Shown here: positions 1 through 12,525 of the stretch, one piece after another
Position numbering within the stretch: the first letter of the stretch is position 1
Layout: each line of letters opens with the position of its first letter
Origin: Gonocerus acuteangulatus
Lineage: Eukaryota > Arthropoda > Insecta > Hemiptera > Coreidae
DNA length: 64,000 nt
Reading direction: 5' to 3'
Assembly (NCBI GenBank): GCA_946811695.1
Contig: OX328123.1
Coordinates: 45,572,517-45,636,516 of the forward strand
Notes under the pieces: generated by a model
The model's input: only the letters and a program-made list of their open reading frames with translations
Databases searched by the model: none
Told to the model about the DNA's origin: nothing
Made by a program: the position numbers and the translations under genes

Positions 1-737
<737 letters not shown>

Positions 738-1432
738 TAAAAAGCAATAAAAAACCAAGGGAAAGAGACAAAAATTACAAAAAGAACGACAAAAACCCGT
801 TCATAAGAACAAAACAGACGTATTTGAAGTTTTAAGCATTTATTTCTCCGATTGACATAACCTAATCAAAAATAGTTTTAGAATCATTTTTGTAGAGAAT
901 TTAGTAAGCTTTCAAATAGTTTCAATCCACTTACAACGATTTCCCAACCGTGTTCGAGATATTAATGAAAGTATACGAAGTTTCCAAAACTTTTCATATC
1001 TGTTCATAAAATATTTTATTCTAACCCTTCCTTAACTCCAAACGTAACATAACATTCAACATATTAGTTTTAATGAAAGTAGAACATTCAGATAATGTTT
1101 TAACTGAATCCCGTTATTCTAAGTACCCAAACCAAAAACGGTATTCAAAAACTATTTTTCCAATTTTCTCGACAACGGTTAAAGCTATCGCCTTGAAAAT
1201 GGTTTCATTCGTTTTCCTAGCCCAAGAAGCCTATAAAACAAGTACTTACAAGCTTATGAACTCAAAAACGTAAGCGTTACGATTTTTTCTGCGCGAATTT
1301 CGCCCCAAACGCCATCTTCCAGTGGGCGGATTTTGCTGGTTAACGATCTTGACCTTTCAAATTGGACGACAGATTTTTGTACCAAATTTCATCAAAATCG
1401 GACCATTCGTCTTCTATTTAGAGAGCGAACAG

Positions 1433-1498
<66 letters not shown>

Positions 1499-1671
1499 AA
1501 ATAAATATATACATATATATATATATATATATACAAATTTGAACCACCGTTATTTTCGGTTTCTAGGGGTTCTGAAACGCAAAATTTTCTAGTCGGCACT
1601 TCCGGATTGTTTCATTGTATCAACCTTATAAGCGGGGTTCCTCCCTATGGGGGAGGGAGGAACCGCGCTAA
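738..1671 (+). mobile_element. Family A interspersed element, copy A2
   Basis: Apparently full-length copy, about 930 bp, starting directly after the CTAA end of A1. It shares the 5' part with the inverted copy near 46.3-46.7 kb, the TTTCTCCGATTGACAT block at about 843-859, the (TA)n tracts at about 1436-1495 and 1513-1532, and the terminal hairpin ending GCGCTAA at 1665-1671. Compared with A1 it is clearly diverged in the first half and nearly identical in the 3' module. Family B begins within about 3 bases of its end. Confidence 0.75.
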
Positions 1672-1674
1672 AAA

Positions 1675-2760
<1,086 letters not shown>

Positions 2761-2935
2761 AAGGTATAGGGGAGAGTGCAGACACTGCTTTGTATAATGT
2801 GTTCAATGATCTGGCGTTTTCTGATAATCGCTTTATATTGCGACCCCCCTCCCCCCCAAAAAATCCTAGATATCTGTTTAATTTAAACGATTCAATATTC
2901 CTTATTTTTTTTTCTTTATATGTGTCAGAAGGACA

Positions 2936-2967
<32 letters not shown>

Positions 2968-2998
2968 CCGCTCACTTTCTTCACTACTCCTTTATTGC

Positions 2999-3055
2999 GC
3001 TCTAAATGTTTCACGTCTATGTGACGCCTCTTCAGGCCTCCTCCCGTCAAAGAAG
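2999..3055 (-). ncRNA. Penelope-type hammerhead-like motif
   Basis: Read on the minus strand: CTGAAGA, an extra GG, then a stem CGTC-ACATA-GACG, then TGAAAC and ATTTAGAG. CTGANGA and GAAA are the two invariant hammerhead strands, here separated by a perfect 4-bp stem II. The downstream sequence (AATAAAGGAGTAGTGAAG, then AAGTGAGCGG) aligns with the sequence after the similar motif at 18592-18634, so both look like ends of the same Penelope-like family. Stem I pairing is poor here, so cleavage activity is doubtful. Confidence 0.45.
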
Positions 3056-3059
3056 TCGT

Positions 3060-4435
3060 CAATTTTACATTGTATACTTTTTCTTCTTCTTTCACTATTG
3101 CCCTTTATGTCGTCTACTGTTTGCGTAAAGAGAGTTAAACAACATGCCAAAAACCTTAACGAGAATGACAACAAGACTGCATTAGTGAATCATGTGGGAA
3201 AAAAAATAGCCAGACCTTAGATATTAAATACCTAGATAAAATATATTTTAATTTAATAAACAAGATGCCAATATGAATTCTTTTATAAAATGACAAAGAC
3301 TTCTTTTGGAAAATCGACATATACCCTAAAAATAAAGAATTTAAACAGCTCATACGTTGTAGACATGATTGATCTTATCAGTATAAACATGACACCTATC
3401 TGCGGAAGGTCCTCGTAGGGTTTTTTTTTTTTTCTACCTTCTGCCACATATAAATATATTGAAAAATAGTATCGTATAATAATTATCTATTTTCTTTTAA
3501 ATTACTCATTAGGTTTGTGCTATACCTGGATTCTTCCTCTTTGGAATAATACATATCGCACCTGTCGTGGAATACTGTAACATCTCCGAAAAATTTGAAT
3601 TTGAGTTTTTTTACGCCAAATCATTCAAAACGTCGTTATCTTTATGTGGCATACCATTTAGTTAGTTTATTTGTTTAGTTTGCCGAGGAGATACGGAAGT
3701 TACATTTGGACAGTGGAGGAATTAACCGAAACCGTCCGTGATAGACTGTAACAAGTCACTCACAGTCTATCTACCTGTAAGATGTTACACTTTTCATATG
3801 CTTTATACTTTGTTACGATCTTCTACCTAGTTGTAATAGACATTTAAATTACTGATGGTTAGTTTTAGCGGACGTTTTTAATTTGAAGTGTAATAGTATT
3901 ATTATTTAAAAAAAAAAAAAAAAAATTCGATAAAAATCTCCCTCCCCGTTTCCTACGAACACCGCTTCCTCTCATACACAAAGCTGTTTACTGGATAAAG
4001 GAGATAGGTTTACTGTATTATTTCTTCTGTACCATAATATTTCTTTAACTTCCCGTTTCACTCTTTCTTTTTTTTTTTTTTTAATTCTCATAGAATAGGT
4101 CTTAGTATTATTTTAACTTTTAGTTTTTGAAGGTAATTATTCTTTAGGTATCTCACCACCTACACATCTTAGGTATCTCACTCTTTTTTTAATAATAGGA
4201 ATTAATTTTTGTTTTTCTTTATGTAGGATAGTTTTTAAAAATAGAGTCTCTAGAGCACAAAATTCTAAAACTGTTAAGCTTAAGACCTAATCAAAATCAA
4301 CCAATCAAATCATCTTTGAAGTATCAAAATCGTCCCAACGAATCATCCTTAAAAAAAAATTGTACTAAGATCTAATCCTTTCTGGAGTATTGTTTCATCT
4401 TAACCCTTTTGAATATGACAATAACTTCAAAATTA
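3060..4435. other. No gene recognised
   Basis: AT-rich DNA with poly-A/T runs (about 3908-3923, 4068-4081). About 80 bp around 3525-3605, including CACCTGTCGTGGAATACTGT, recurs in inverted orientation at about 6220-6300, so it is an unclassified interspersed repeat. A short inverted pair (GATAGACTGT / ACAGTCTATC) sits at 3742-3771. No coding signal was found. Confidence 0.6.
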
Positions 4436-4439
4436 TTGA

Positions 4440-5610
4440 TCAACCCCAACTGAATCTACTATATATTTGTCAAATACCACTCACTCACTCACTCACTCAT
4501 CTATCAACGCCCAGCCCAAACCGCTCGACAGAAAATTTTGAAATCTTTCATGGACACTCCCTATATAACGTAGGCGCTCGCTAAGAAAGGATTTTTTGAT
4601 ATTCGTATTTTTAAGCCTTTTTAGGGGGGTTTAAAGTTTGAGTTGGTTAGAGAAGGCAAGCCTAGGCAGCCTGCGTTGCTAGGACGATAAAGAACAGCTG
4701 TTACCTTACATTATCTATCTCATAGTTTTATTTCTAATTGAGGTTAATTTCAACTATGATAGCAGACCTTGAATTACTAGAAATTAACTGTCCCTCATAG
4801 AGTTTTAATTGCGTTTCTTTTCTGCCTGTCCCCGTCAGATAGGCTTTCCATATAGAGTTAAACCGGGACACATTAATATGGGATGGGCATACCAGGGGGG
4901 GGGGGATAAAAAGAGTACAAATTATAAGCAAAATGGTTGGTGAGTTTTAAGCCTAGAAACTAACGGGAAGGGGGAATCCTAAACTGTTAGTCTTCCCAAA
5001 CCTTAAAAATAAGAACGGAACTTTTTTTGCTACTTGATTTTCTTAAAACAATCTCTCAGCCAAATAGTAGTGTCTGGCAGCTGGCAGCGCTGAGCAGGTA
5101 GTTCCAGCGTTTTACAGTTAGATTACTTCTCATTTCTTTGACACTGTGAGCAGTAGTAAAAATGTTGATTGTAGAAAAGTAACCGATTTAAAAAGATTCT
5201 TATAAACATGAATTCATTACTTTTTACATCTTACAGCCTTTTCCGGGACATTGATAAAACTGGGCGGGACACCGAAACAATTGCAAAATACCGGGACAGT
5301 CCCGGTCAAACCGTGATGTATGGCATATCCTTAGGCTTTCCAGGCGAGGTAATAATATCCGGAACCCTTGCACAGCCTCCTCGCCTATAACCTTGGTAAT
5401 ACTCGTAAATATATTGGGTGTTACCATATGACTTCTTGGAAACATAAAATTTTAAATTTTAACGCCCATTGAATAAAATATAGCATCACGGGAACCGTTC
5501 TGTAATAAACTGCACAGAATTGTATAGTAACGTAATTTTAATGAAACATTATTTAACGCAATAAAATAACTACTTATCTGCCGTGACGAAGCACGGGTAT
5601 TCAGCTAGTT
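4440..5610 (-). mobile_element. Family D repeat, copy D1
   Basis: Inverted relative to 9921-10705. Read on the minus strand it starts ACTAGCTGAATACCCGTGCT and continues through TTCGTCACGGCAGATAAGTA. Further matching blocks lie at about 5340-5395 (cluster with CCTTGCACAGCCTCCTCGCC), 4735-4805 (AACTATGATAGCAGACC) and 4470-4700 (CTCACTCACTCACTCA through GGCAAGCCTAGGCAGCCTGC). D1 is longer than D2 and contains extra sequence between about 4810 and 5220. The opening resembles family C (ACTAGCTGTTACCC). No protein was recognised; class unknown. Confidence 0.65.
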
Positions 5611-5740
5611 GTCTAATAAAATGGGTTTTCCACTGGCTTAGACAATTATGATTCAAACCACCCAGCCGCGACGATTCAAAATATCATGAAGTTGTAATTC
5701 CTGCACAAACTGGCCCTTATATTACGGCTCTCGATGGCGA

Positions 5741-5743
<3 letters not shown>

Positions 5744-5790
<47 letters not shown>
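5744..5790. repeat. (TA)n microsatellite
   Basis: Uninterrupted TA tract of about 47 bp, followed by CAATATTTACTGACG. Confidence 0.95.
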
Positions 5791-5792
<2 letters not shown>

Positions 5793-6829
5793 ATATTTAC
5801 TGACGATATTCCTGTTAAATATGCGCAAATCAAAAATACATCAGGATAACCCATTTAGTTTCAAGTATAACACATCTTATTAAGATGATGAATTCAAACA
5901 GCTGGCTTTTGTTTCCATCCCTAATTTACAGAAATAAATGCTAGTTGTTCACAATAAGAAGGTAACAAAAAAAAAAAAAAAAACGGTTACAGGGAAAACA
6001 GTAACAAAGCAAAAGTGTCCGGTCAAGACTGTAACAACCACGAATTTTTGAACAAAACAATTGTTTTCAGGAAATGAGTCCTCACAAATCAGGCAAAGTG
6101 AAAATAAACCATAAGAAGAATAGTTAAGTAACAAATTGTGTCAAAAAAATCTACGATCAGGGAAAAAAGTTAACTAAAAAGGCAGCTGAAAAAAGCAAAA
6201 ACTTTAAACGCCATTTCCCAAAAGTTAAGATTTTCGAGATGATACAGTATTCCACGACAGGTGCAATATATCCGACAATGACAAGCGAGGGCTGAGCGAT
6301 CAAAAGAATGAAGTAATGAAAGTAACACCGCCACCGCTGACAACAGAACCAGCTCGAACAAGAATATACTGAACATTGACGCCACGACCGAAGCACTGGA
6401 CTTAATCCAACTAGAACACCTTCAGCAGAGGATTTACAAGAAACAAGCACGGACAGGTCGTAAAATTGTGTGAAGAAAAGCAGGCACGCAACATGGAAAG
6501 GAAAGTATTCTAGCGTGAGGGAAGAGAATTCTAATCCATGAATGGTGAATGTCTAAGTAAATGGATACCAACCTAAATGGTAATGGTGGTGTAACGTATA
6601 AATTACATTAATCCAAATTAAATGTCCAAATATTAGAATATTTTACGTATATTATTAAAAAGCAAGATGATTATAAGAAGGAAAATTTATTAGATTAAAA
6701 AAAAAATTTGTTTACTCTAATATCTATTAGAAAAGTGGAAAGAGTTATTCACTTTTTTAAGATAATTACTTCTTTTTGAACAATAAAAAGTTTTTTATTT
6801 AAATTTTAACGTCCATTTATTATTAACTA
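5791..6829. other. No gene recognised; one interspersed repeat
   Basis: AT-rich. The stretch 6220-6300 (-) repeats 3525-3605 (+). Scattered GTAACA words occur at 5960-6130. Two overlapping minus-strand open frames (6157-6450 and 6170-6385) run through this repeat and have no recognisable domain. Confidence 0.55.
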
Positions 6830-6996
6830 CGAATTTTAGGACGGGTGATCTATAGGTTACCACCCTTTTCTAGCCAGGATAGGGGTGATACCTTTTCTTT
6901 TTTCGAAAGAAAAGCCACCGCCCCTAGTGGGAATCGAACCCACGACCTTTGGCACGGAGTGTTAAGAGCTCACGCCTTAACCCTCACGGCTACTGG
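6830..6996 (-). mobile_element. tRNA-headed SINE with shared central core
   Basis: Minus strand: a tRNA-like head (about 6996-6921) with an A-box-like TGAGGGTTAAGGCG and a canonical B box GGTTCGATTCCC, then a body ending AAAGGGTGGTAACCTATAGA. The body matches the core of the SINE-like copies at 18.9, 30.3 and 38.1 kb and the tails of the 5S-headed copies at 16.7 and 19.9 kb. The anticodon arm does not fold as a proper stem, so this is not a working tRNA gene. Confidence 0.7.
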
Positions 6997-7271
6997 AAAA
7001 AAGTTTAAATTTGCTATAGTTTTCAATAAAAAGTTTAAATTTGCTTAGAATTAGTATTTAATTTATATTGCTACTTCGATATTACTTTCAAAATCACCGA
7101 GACATTTATAGTTTGTATTAGTTGTATTTTAGAGCTTATTTAAAATATTTTTGAATAAAAATATACAAGAAAAAGTTTGTTTTTTTTTTAAAGGCCGTAT
7201 TCATCTGATTGGCAAACGTAACGCCCTATTAAATCAGACAAATTTTTTTGTATCGGTCCATTTTTGTGGTA

Positions 7272-8474
7272 GAGTGAAACCTCTTAATAGCGGACACCAT
7301 TGGGTCCGTAAAAAATGTCCGTTATTGGGAGGTGTCCTTTATTGGGAGGTAAATAAAATCCACCTTTAAAAAGCAGTGCACAACAGTCTCTTATTTTTTT
7401 TGCAGCTGTCATTATCCACAATACCGCGTCCCGTACATTAGTAACATAATCGCTTGAGGTCATTTTCGTAATGGCTTCCCGAAAAACTCGTTTTCTGTAA
7501 TGTTTTTTGGAATTTTTAATAATGCCGAGATCGAGGGGCTGGCAGCAAAATGTCATATTCAGTGGAAAAACTGGATTTATTTTTTAGATGAATCTGTGTC
7601 TGGCATGTCGCGTTGTCCATAAACAAAATTACACGCCGTTTCGATGTCGCATTCTCTGATCGAAAGGTTTTTGCCATTCACTTATTATAGGCGTTGTCAT
7701 CCATGCTTTTTGTTAGCTTGCCAAGGTATTCTTGAACTATTGACGTTAATGTTCTTAAAACAACGTGGTTTTAATGGTTTACTGATAATTAACGGTTGTT
7801 CAAAATCGACTTCCATATATACGCACAACATAAGAGTTTCCCCTTTTAGAATCATTGTCTTGTTTGGCGGGACCCGAAATAATAAAGCCGTTTAATCAAA
7901 ATTAAATATATTTTTAGCCTCATAGTCATGGATAATGTAAACCTATTTGTTTTTCCAGTCTTGAACTAAATCAACATTAACCGATGCACTTTCATCACAT
8001 ATCGTTCTAAAAACCACGCGAAGTTTGATGGCCGCGTTTTGCCGACGTCAAACTTCGCGCCCAGATCTCTAACACAAGCTATAAACTACCATACTCTTTT
8101 AAAACTTCCATTTTATTGTTTAGAGTTACACGCGCTCTTCTCGGAGTTCATGACTAGATAAAAATTGAATAAAACCTAGCTGAGAAGTGGTCTAACAAAA
8201 ACAAGATGTGGTTCCTGGAACAGTAGGGTACGGTTTACTCTTGACATTTCCTATGAATGTTACTAGCAATGCCCGCCAGGATGTGCTCTTTCTTGAGATT
8301 CTGAGAATCCAATTAAACATTTTACCCTGCTGTCCGCTATTGGGAGGTGAAATCAGCTACGTGCGTCCGATTTTAGGCATTAATTTAAAGGGGTTTTCGC
8401 CGGGACCATGGATATTCTGTCCGCTCATAGAGGTGTCCGCTATTGGGAGGTGTCCGTTACAGGAGGTTTCACTG
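7272..8474 (-). mobile_element. pogo/Tigger-type DNA transposon, internally deleted
   Basis: Bounded by imperfect inverted repeats, (C/G)AGTGAAACCTC followed by copies of AGCGGACACC and CCAATAGCGGAC, with TA on both outer sides (7270-7271 and 8475-8476), as expected for a TA target duplication. About 1.2 kb, roughly half the usual autonomous length. It encodes a decayed CENP-B/pogo transposase on the minus strand. The ends contain several copies of the TGTCCGCTATTGGGAGGTG word, giving repeated subterminal sites. Confidence 0.85.
7330..8151 (-). pseudogene. pogo/Tigger transposase pseudogene
   Basis: Reading the minus strand across frames gives, in order: VTLNNKMEVLKEYG (start of the CENP-B-type HTH); a gap where most of the DNA-binding region is missing; ICDESASVNVDLVQDW; IFNFD followed by a stop where the family usually has DET (first catalytic Asp); GETLMLCVYMEV; LIISKPLKPRCFKNI (family GKS.KPRCFK); WMTTPIISEW; VILFMDNATC (second catalytic Asp); and CCQPLDLGIIKNSKKHYRKR (family LQPLD.GII). 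At least two frameshifts (near 7690 and 7590) and several stops break it. Family identity is well supported by the motif order; activity is ruled out. Confidence 0.85.
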
Positions 8475-8620
8475 TAGTATAATATGATATGTTTTAAATT
8501 CATTTTAACGCGTTTCTTCTCTACTTTCATAGGGAGCAAACGGCGCATATAACGCCGAAGAGATAACGCAAACCAGAACTATGTGTGTGTGTGAGAGAGA
8601 GAGTGAGTGAGTGTGTGTGT

Positions 8621-8651
<31 letters not shown>

Positions 8652-9300
8652 ACTGCAATACACTGTGTGTAACCGTGAGAGTGAGTGAGAGCACCGGTCA
8701 TCGGAACACCTGTGTGTTTATACTCTGTGTTCCCATTGTTTCTTGATCGGGTTCTCTTAAACAGCTGTAACGGCTGTACAATTTCAGTACATCATAGGCA
8801 ACATTTATTTTCATGTTTACTGATAATTGAACCCCACTCAAAGGGTCTACCCTTTTCAATTTATTTTCAATTATGTTTAATAAATACGCTGTTTAAATTG
8901 CAGAGTGAATAAAGCAGTTCATTTAATATTAAAAAAAAAATACTTTGGAGTTTTTTTTTTTACATGTTAACCTTCTTAAAAGTGTCTAAATTATTTATTA
9001 TTGACTGTAAAATTGCCTTTATATTACATTAAAGATTGTTGGCTTCTGATGAAAAAACTTTTCTTGGGACAACCTAATTGTTTTGCACCTTTCCCCTATG
9101 CGCAGTGCCTAGTGTTCCACGGAAAGTCTAGCCAACACATATTTACCTACTTATCTACCCAAAATGCACTATAGCAAAATTTGTAGGTGCATAAAACACT
9201 TCTTGAAACGTGCATTACCAGATCTTGGGCTACTATCGGTCTAGTTTACAAACGAGCATTTTACAAACCTGTTTGTAAAAATAACATTGTTCTGTTCCTT
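8475..9300. other. No gene; GT/GA microsatellite
   Basis: A (TG)n/(GA)n microsatellite fills 8581-8652. The rest is AT-rich sequence with no recognised gene; the 75-codon frame at 8685-8912 has no domain. Confidence 0.6.
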
Positions 9301-9312
9301 TTGCAAGGTGAA

Positions 9313-9576
9313 TATATCGTCCCTATCATGTCAAAGTATCGAATATGCAAATCGGCCTAAACTAGAGAACGAACATATTCTTTCCATTGACAAAGTAATA
9401 TATTGAATAATGGTCTTATTCGATACTTTATTTAAGGCATTAAAGGCTATTCTAAAGGGGTTAAGATTTGCGACGCTTTACAACAAGCCGTATCGTCCAC
9501 ATTCCATGAGCAATGTCTCGAAAATGAAAATTGGGAGGTTGCATATTCAATAGTTTGACATGGTACGGACGATATA
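9313..9576. mobile_element. MITE, family E, copy 1
   Basis: Terminal inverted repeats of about 40 bp: ATATCGTCCCTATCATGTCA near the left end pairs with TGACATGGTACGGACGATAT at the right; the match continues through a GAATATGCAA word. Interior shares ATACTTTATTTAAGGCATTA with 44150-44380. No coding capacity. Superfamily not determined. Confidence 0.7.
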
Positions 9577-9920
9577 AAGCGTAAAATGTATTTTTTTTTT
9601 TTTTCGTGAACCATATAAATAAATATATTATTATTACACATACAACACTGTCGATGCAAACATTTCAAAGTTCTAGTAGGTATATCTAAAAAAAATATCC
9701 AGGATTGTGAAAATATTTGAAGGTAAACGTGTGAAACCATAGTAAAACTCCGTTAATTAAGTGCGGGAAGGGACTAGGCTCCTAGAAAGATAGGTTTTCA
9801 AATTACATGAGTGGTTGAGGAAGAAGACCCGTCGGTAATGAACTTCCCTTGTTGCTAGGGCTATCGGCGACTCTAATGTATGCTATTATTGTTTCCTCCA
9901 TTACCAGACGCTTATTAAGT

Positions 9921-10705
9921 ACTAGCTGAATACCCGTGCTTCGTCGTGGCAGATAAGTAGTTATTTTATTGTGTTAAATAATGGACCATCAAAATAAACG
10001 CTACTACATAATTTTGTGCAGTTTATTGTAGCACAGTTCCCGTCATACTACAAGTTATTCATCAATTGATAAGAAATCAAAGTATAAAGTTTCCTGACAC
10101 CGGGGCACTCCGGACCAGTGTCAAGAAACAGATAACCTAGACATAACCCGTTATCTATAGGTTACCAGTAACAGGAGTTTAACCAGTACAGGTTAAAATA
10201 CGTTGTCAATAATAAATAGACGTTAAAATTTAAAAATTTATGTTCCAAGATGTCTTCATTTGGATTTACCCATTATATTTGCAAGCATTACCAAGAAGTG
10301 TTCTGACTGGAAATGCTGATAAGTGAGGAGGCTGTGCAAGGGTTTGGATATTATTACCCCGGATGGTACATCACCAGGTATAGCGTAATCTCTATGAGGA
10401 ATAAAATCACAATTTATTTCTAGTAATTTAAGACCTTCCATCATAGTTGGAATGAACCGAAAATAAAATAATATAAAAAATAGTTACATGCTGCCTAGGT
10501 GCGCCTGCTCTCTTTAAAACCAACTAAAAATTCAAATCCGTTTTAAAAAACTCAAAAATTTGAATATCAAGAAAACCTTTCTCAGCGAGTGTTTACATTC
10601 TAATGGGAGTGTACAAAACATTTAATTTTTTCTGTCTAGTGGCTTGAGCCGGGCAATGATAGGTCAGTGAGGGAGTGGTATTTGCCAATATACAGTAGAT
10701 TTCAA
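9921..10705 (+). mobile_element. Family D repeat, copy D2
   Basis: Begins ACTAGCTGAATACCCGTGCT and matches D1 (4440-5610) in the opposite orientation through the GGCTGTGCAAGGGTTTGGAT block, the TTTCTAGTAATTTAAGACC block and the GTCAGTGAGGGAGTGGTATT end. About 785 bp. No protein recognised. Confidence 0.65.
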
Positions 10706-11462
10706 GTATGTTATCCGGTTAAATCAATCAGCGCTTAGCTTAAGCAGAATGACCACACAGTAGGACTATTTTAGCAGTGATTATTTATTAACAGAATGCT
10801 ATATGATTCATTTTAAATAAATTACTCGCTATGGGTTCAAACGTTTCTAAGATCACATCTTAACCCTCCAATGCCCAAGGTCCCCTACGGGGGACCACTT
10901 TTTTACATTAGTTTAAAAGTTTTCCAAGAAGTTGGGGTTTAGGATTTGTACTTCTATGGTTAAAAAAGGAATTGATCACTCATTACTGCAAATTTATAAG
11001 CTTCCAGTATTACAGATAACAACGATAATTGGATTTGAAGTTACAGAAACAATCAAAATAACAACCGGTTAGAATCTTCATTGCATTTTCCATCGTTATG
11101 GCTAAAAAATTGTTAAGTTTTATAATTCTTTCTGTATAAATCATTTACTGAACATTTTTTTTATCAAATAAAATAAAGTTTGAGAGAATTTGATTAAATC
11201 CCAGTTCATAAGTATTCTTTAAATTCTGTGGTCCCCCTTAGGGGACTTGGGCACTGGGGCTTCATCAATTCTGATTTTTTTATTGCTGCCAATAAAATAT
11301 CTACCTTCAAATATTTGAAATAATTAACTTTATTTCACAAAATAAAATGAGATAACGTCAGTTTCTCAAAATAATTATAATTATTAGAAGTTGTAAACGA
11401 TATAAATAAAGAAGAAGAATAAAACGCTGACAACAAAGAAATAACGGTCAGTAAAAAAAACG

Positions 11463-11663
11463 ATGTCTAATAAATCTAGAGTAACTAAAGGCACGAAAAA
11501 GCTTATAAATGCAGAAATGAATGGCTTCAGGAGGAAGGTCAATTTTCAAATAGAGCTGGGAATGGAGGTTATGCAGAAAGATTATCCAGAAATTGTAGTA
11601 ACTTATCTTCAATTGGATGCCGTGAAAGGATATTTAGAGACAAAAGTATACATTTATTGTTGA
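11463..11663 (+). CDS. Open frame upstream of the piggyBac transposase core
   Basis: A 66-codon frame starting MSNKSRVTKGTKK inside the piggyBac element, upstream of and colinear with the transposase core. It could be the surviving N-terminal end of the transposase or a chance frame; I see no diagnostic motif. No splice or frame link to the core was established. Confidence 0.25.
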   Translation: MSNKSRVTKGTKKLINAEMNGFRRKVNFQIELGMEVMQKDYPEIVVTYLQLDAVKGYLETKVYIYC

Positions 11664-11758
11664 AAACTCCTACTCATACTCAATTTCCACAAATCATGAA
11701 TTGAATGTTACTTTCATCGAAAAAAAAGTATTCATTTATTTCATGTACTACTTTAGAC

Positions 11759-12310
11759 AGGCTACATTACGGCCAAAAATATAAGAATGTTCTGGGATCA
11801 TTTTGAATCCGACAGATATAACACTTTGGTGTCTGAAATTATAACATGCAACGGATTTTTCGAAATTCAAAAATAGCCGTAAGCAGCATCTCGCCATGGC
11901 GAGCCCATAAGGTTTGTTTATAAAATTTTGTCTTATCAGAGCGGCTATAATGCCCTTGAAGAGTAGTTACGGCTTGGTGGATCTGTAGTAGTTGAGTTGT
12001 CTTCCCGGTTACCCCAAGGATTTGGGCCTTACAGCCTTTATGTGGACAATATTTTAGGATCATAGACCTCTTTCAAGACTTAAATATACCAAACACTGGC
12101 TGCCCCGAAACAATTCGATAAAATCACATTGTAAGAATTGAAAGACTCATGAGTGAGTGCTGCAATATAGGACTTTATTCGTACTGTTATTTCGATTTTC
12201 ACAGAATAAATAAGTTTGTCTAAAACCAATATATATCATAGGCAACTAATCATGTACTTATGCATTTTATTATTATTTACTTGCAGTAAAATAAAGATTT
12301 GTTCGTGAAA
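11759..12310 (+). pseudogene. piggyBac transposase pseudogene (DDE_Tnp_1_7 type)
   Basis: In one plus-strand frame: GYITAKNIRMFWDHFESDRY, then NTLVSEIITCNGFFEIQK (family 'RM.W....V....S..RF..I'), RHGEPIRFVYKILSYQ.GY (region before the second catalytic Asp), LRLGGSVVVELSSRLPQG and YSLYVDNILGS (family 'Y.VYFDNFFTS', carrying a catalytic Asp). The frame holds at least five stops (including positions near 11874, 11880, 11967, 12063). The C-terminal part decays after about 12100 and no cysteine-rich domain is readable. The TTAA duplications and ends agree with the protein identity. Confidence 0.85.
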
Positions 12311-12525
12311 TGTAGTGAATTTTTAAAAGACACCAGATTTTGATACTTGTAAGATCAGTGCCCAAGGTCCCCTCTAGGGGACCATATGTTATTTTACATA
12401 TTGACAGTTTGATAACAAAAATGTCTTAAAAGTTACTTCAATTGACTTCATATAAACCCAGTTAAGCAATAAAAAAAAAAAAAAAATAGAAAAATATAGA
12501 ATAGTCATGGGCATTGGAGGGTTAA

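Larger units (their letters stand above)
10864..12521 (+). mobile_element. piggyBac-type DNA transposon (decayed)
   Basis: Terminal inverted repeats CCCTCCAATGCCC / GGGCATTGGAGGG, flanked on both sides by TTAA (10860-10863 and 12522-12525), the piggyBac target signature. Subterminal palindromes of the type AAGGTCCCCTACGGGGGACC recur at about 10879, 11230 and 12364. The interior carries a transposase pseudogene on the plus strand. Confidence 0.9.

Noticed and set aside
6921..6996. Possible tRNA gene (minus strand)
   Set aside because: Good A and B boxes but the anticodon stem does not pair and a SINE body follows; called a SINE.
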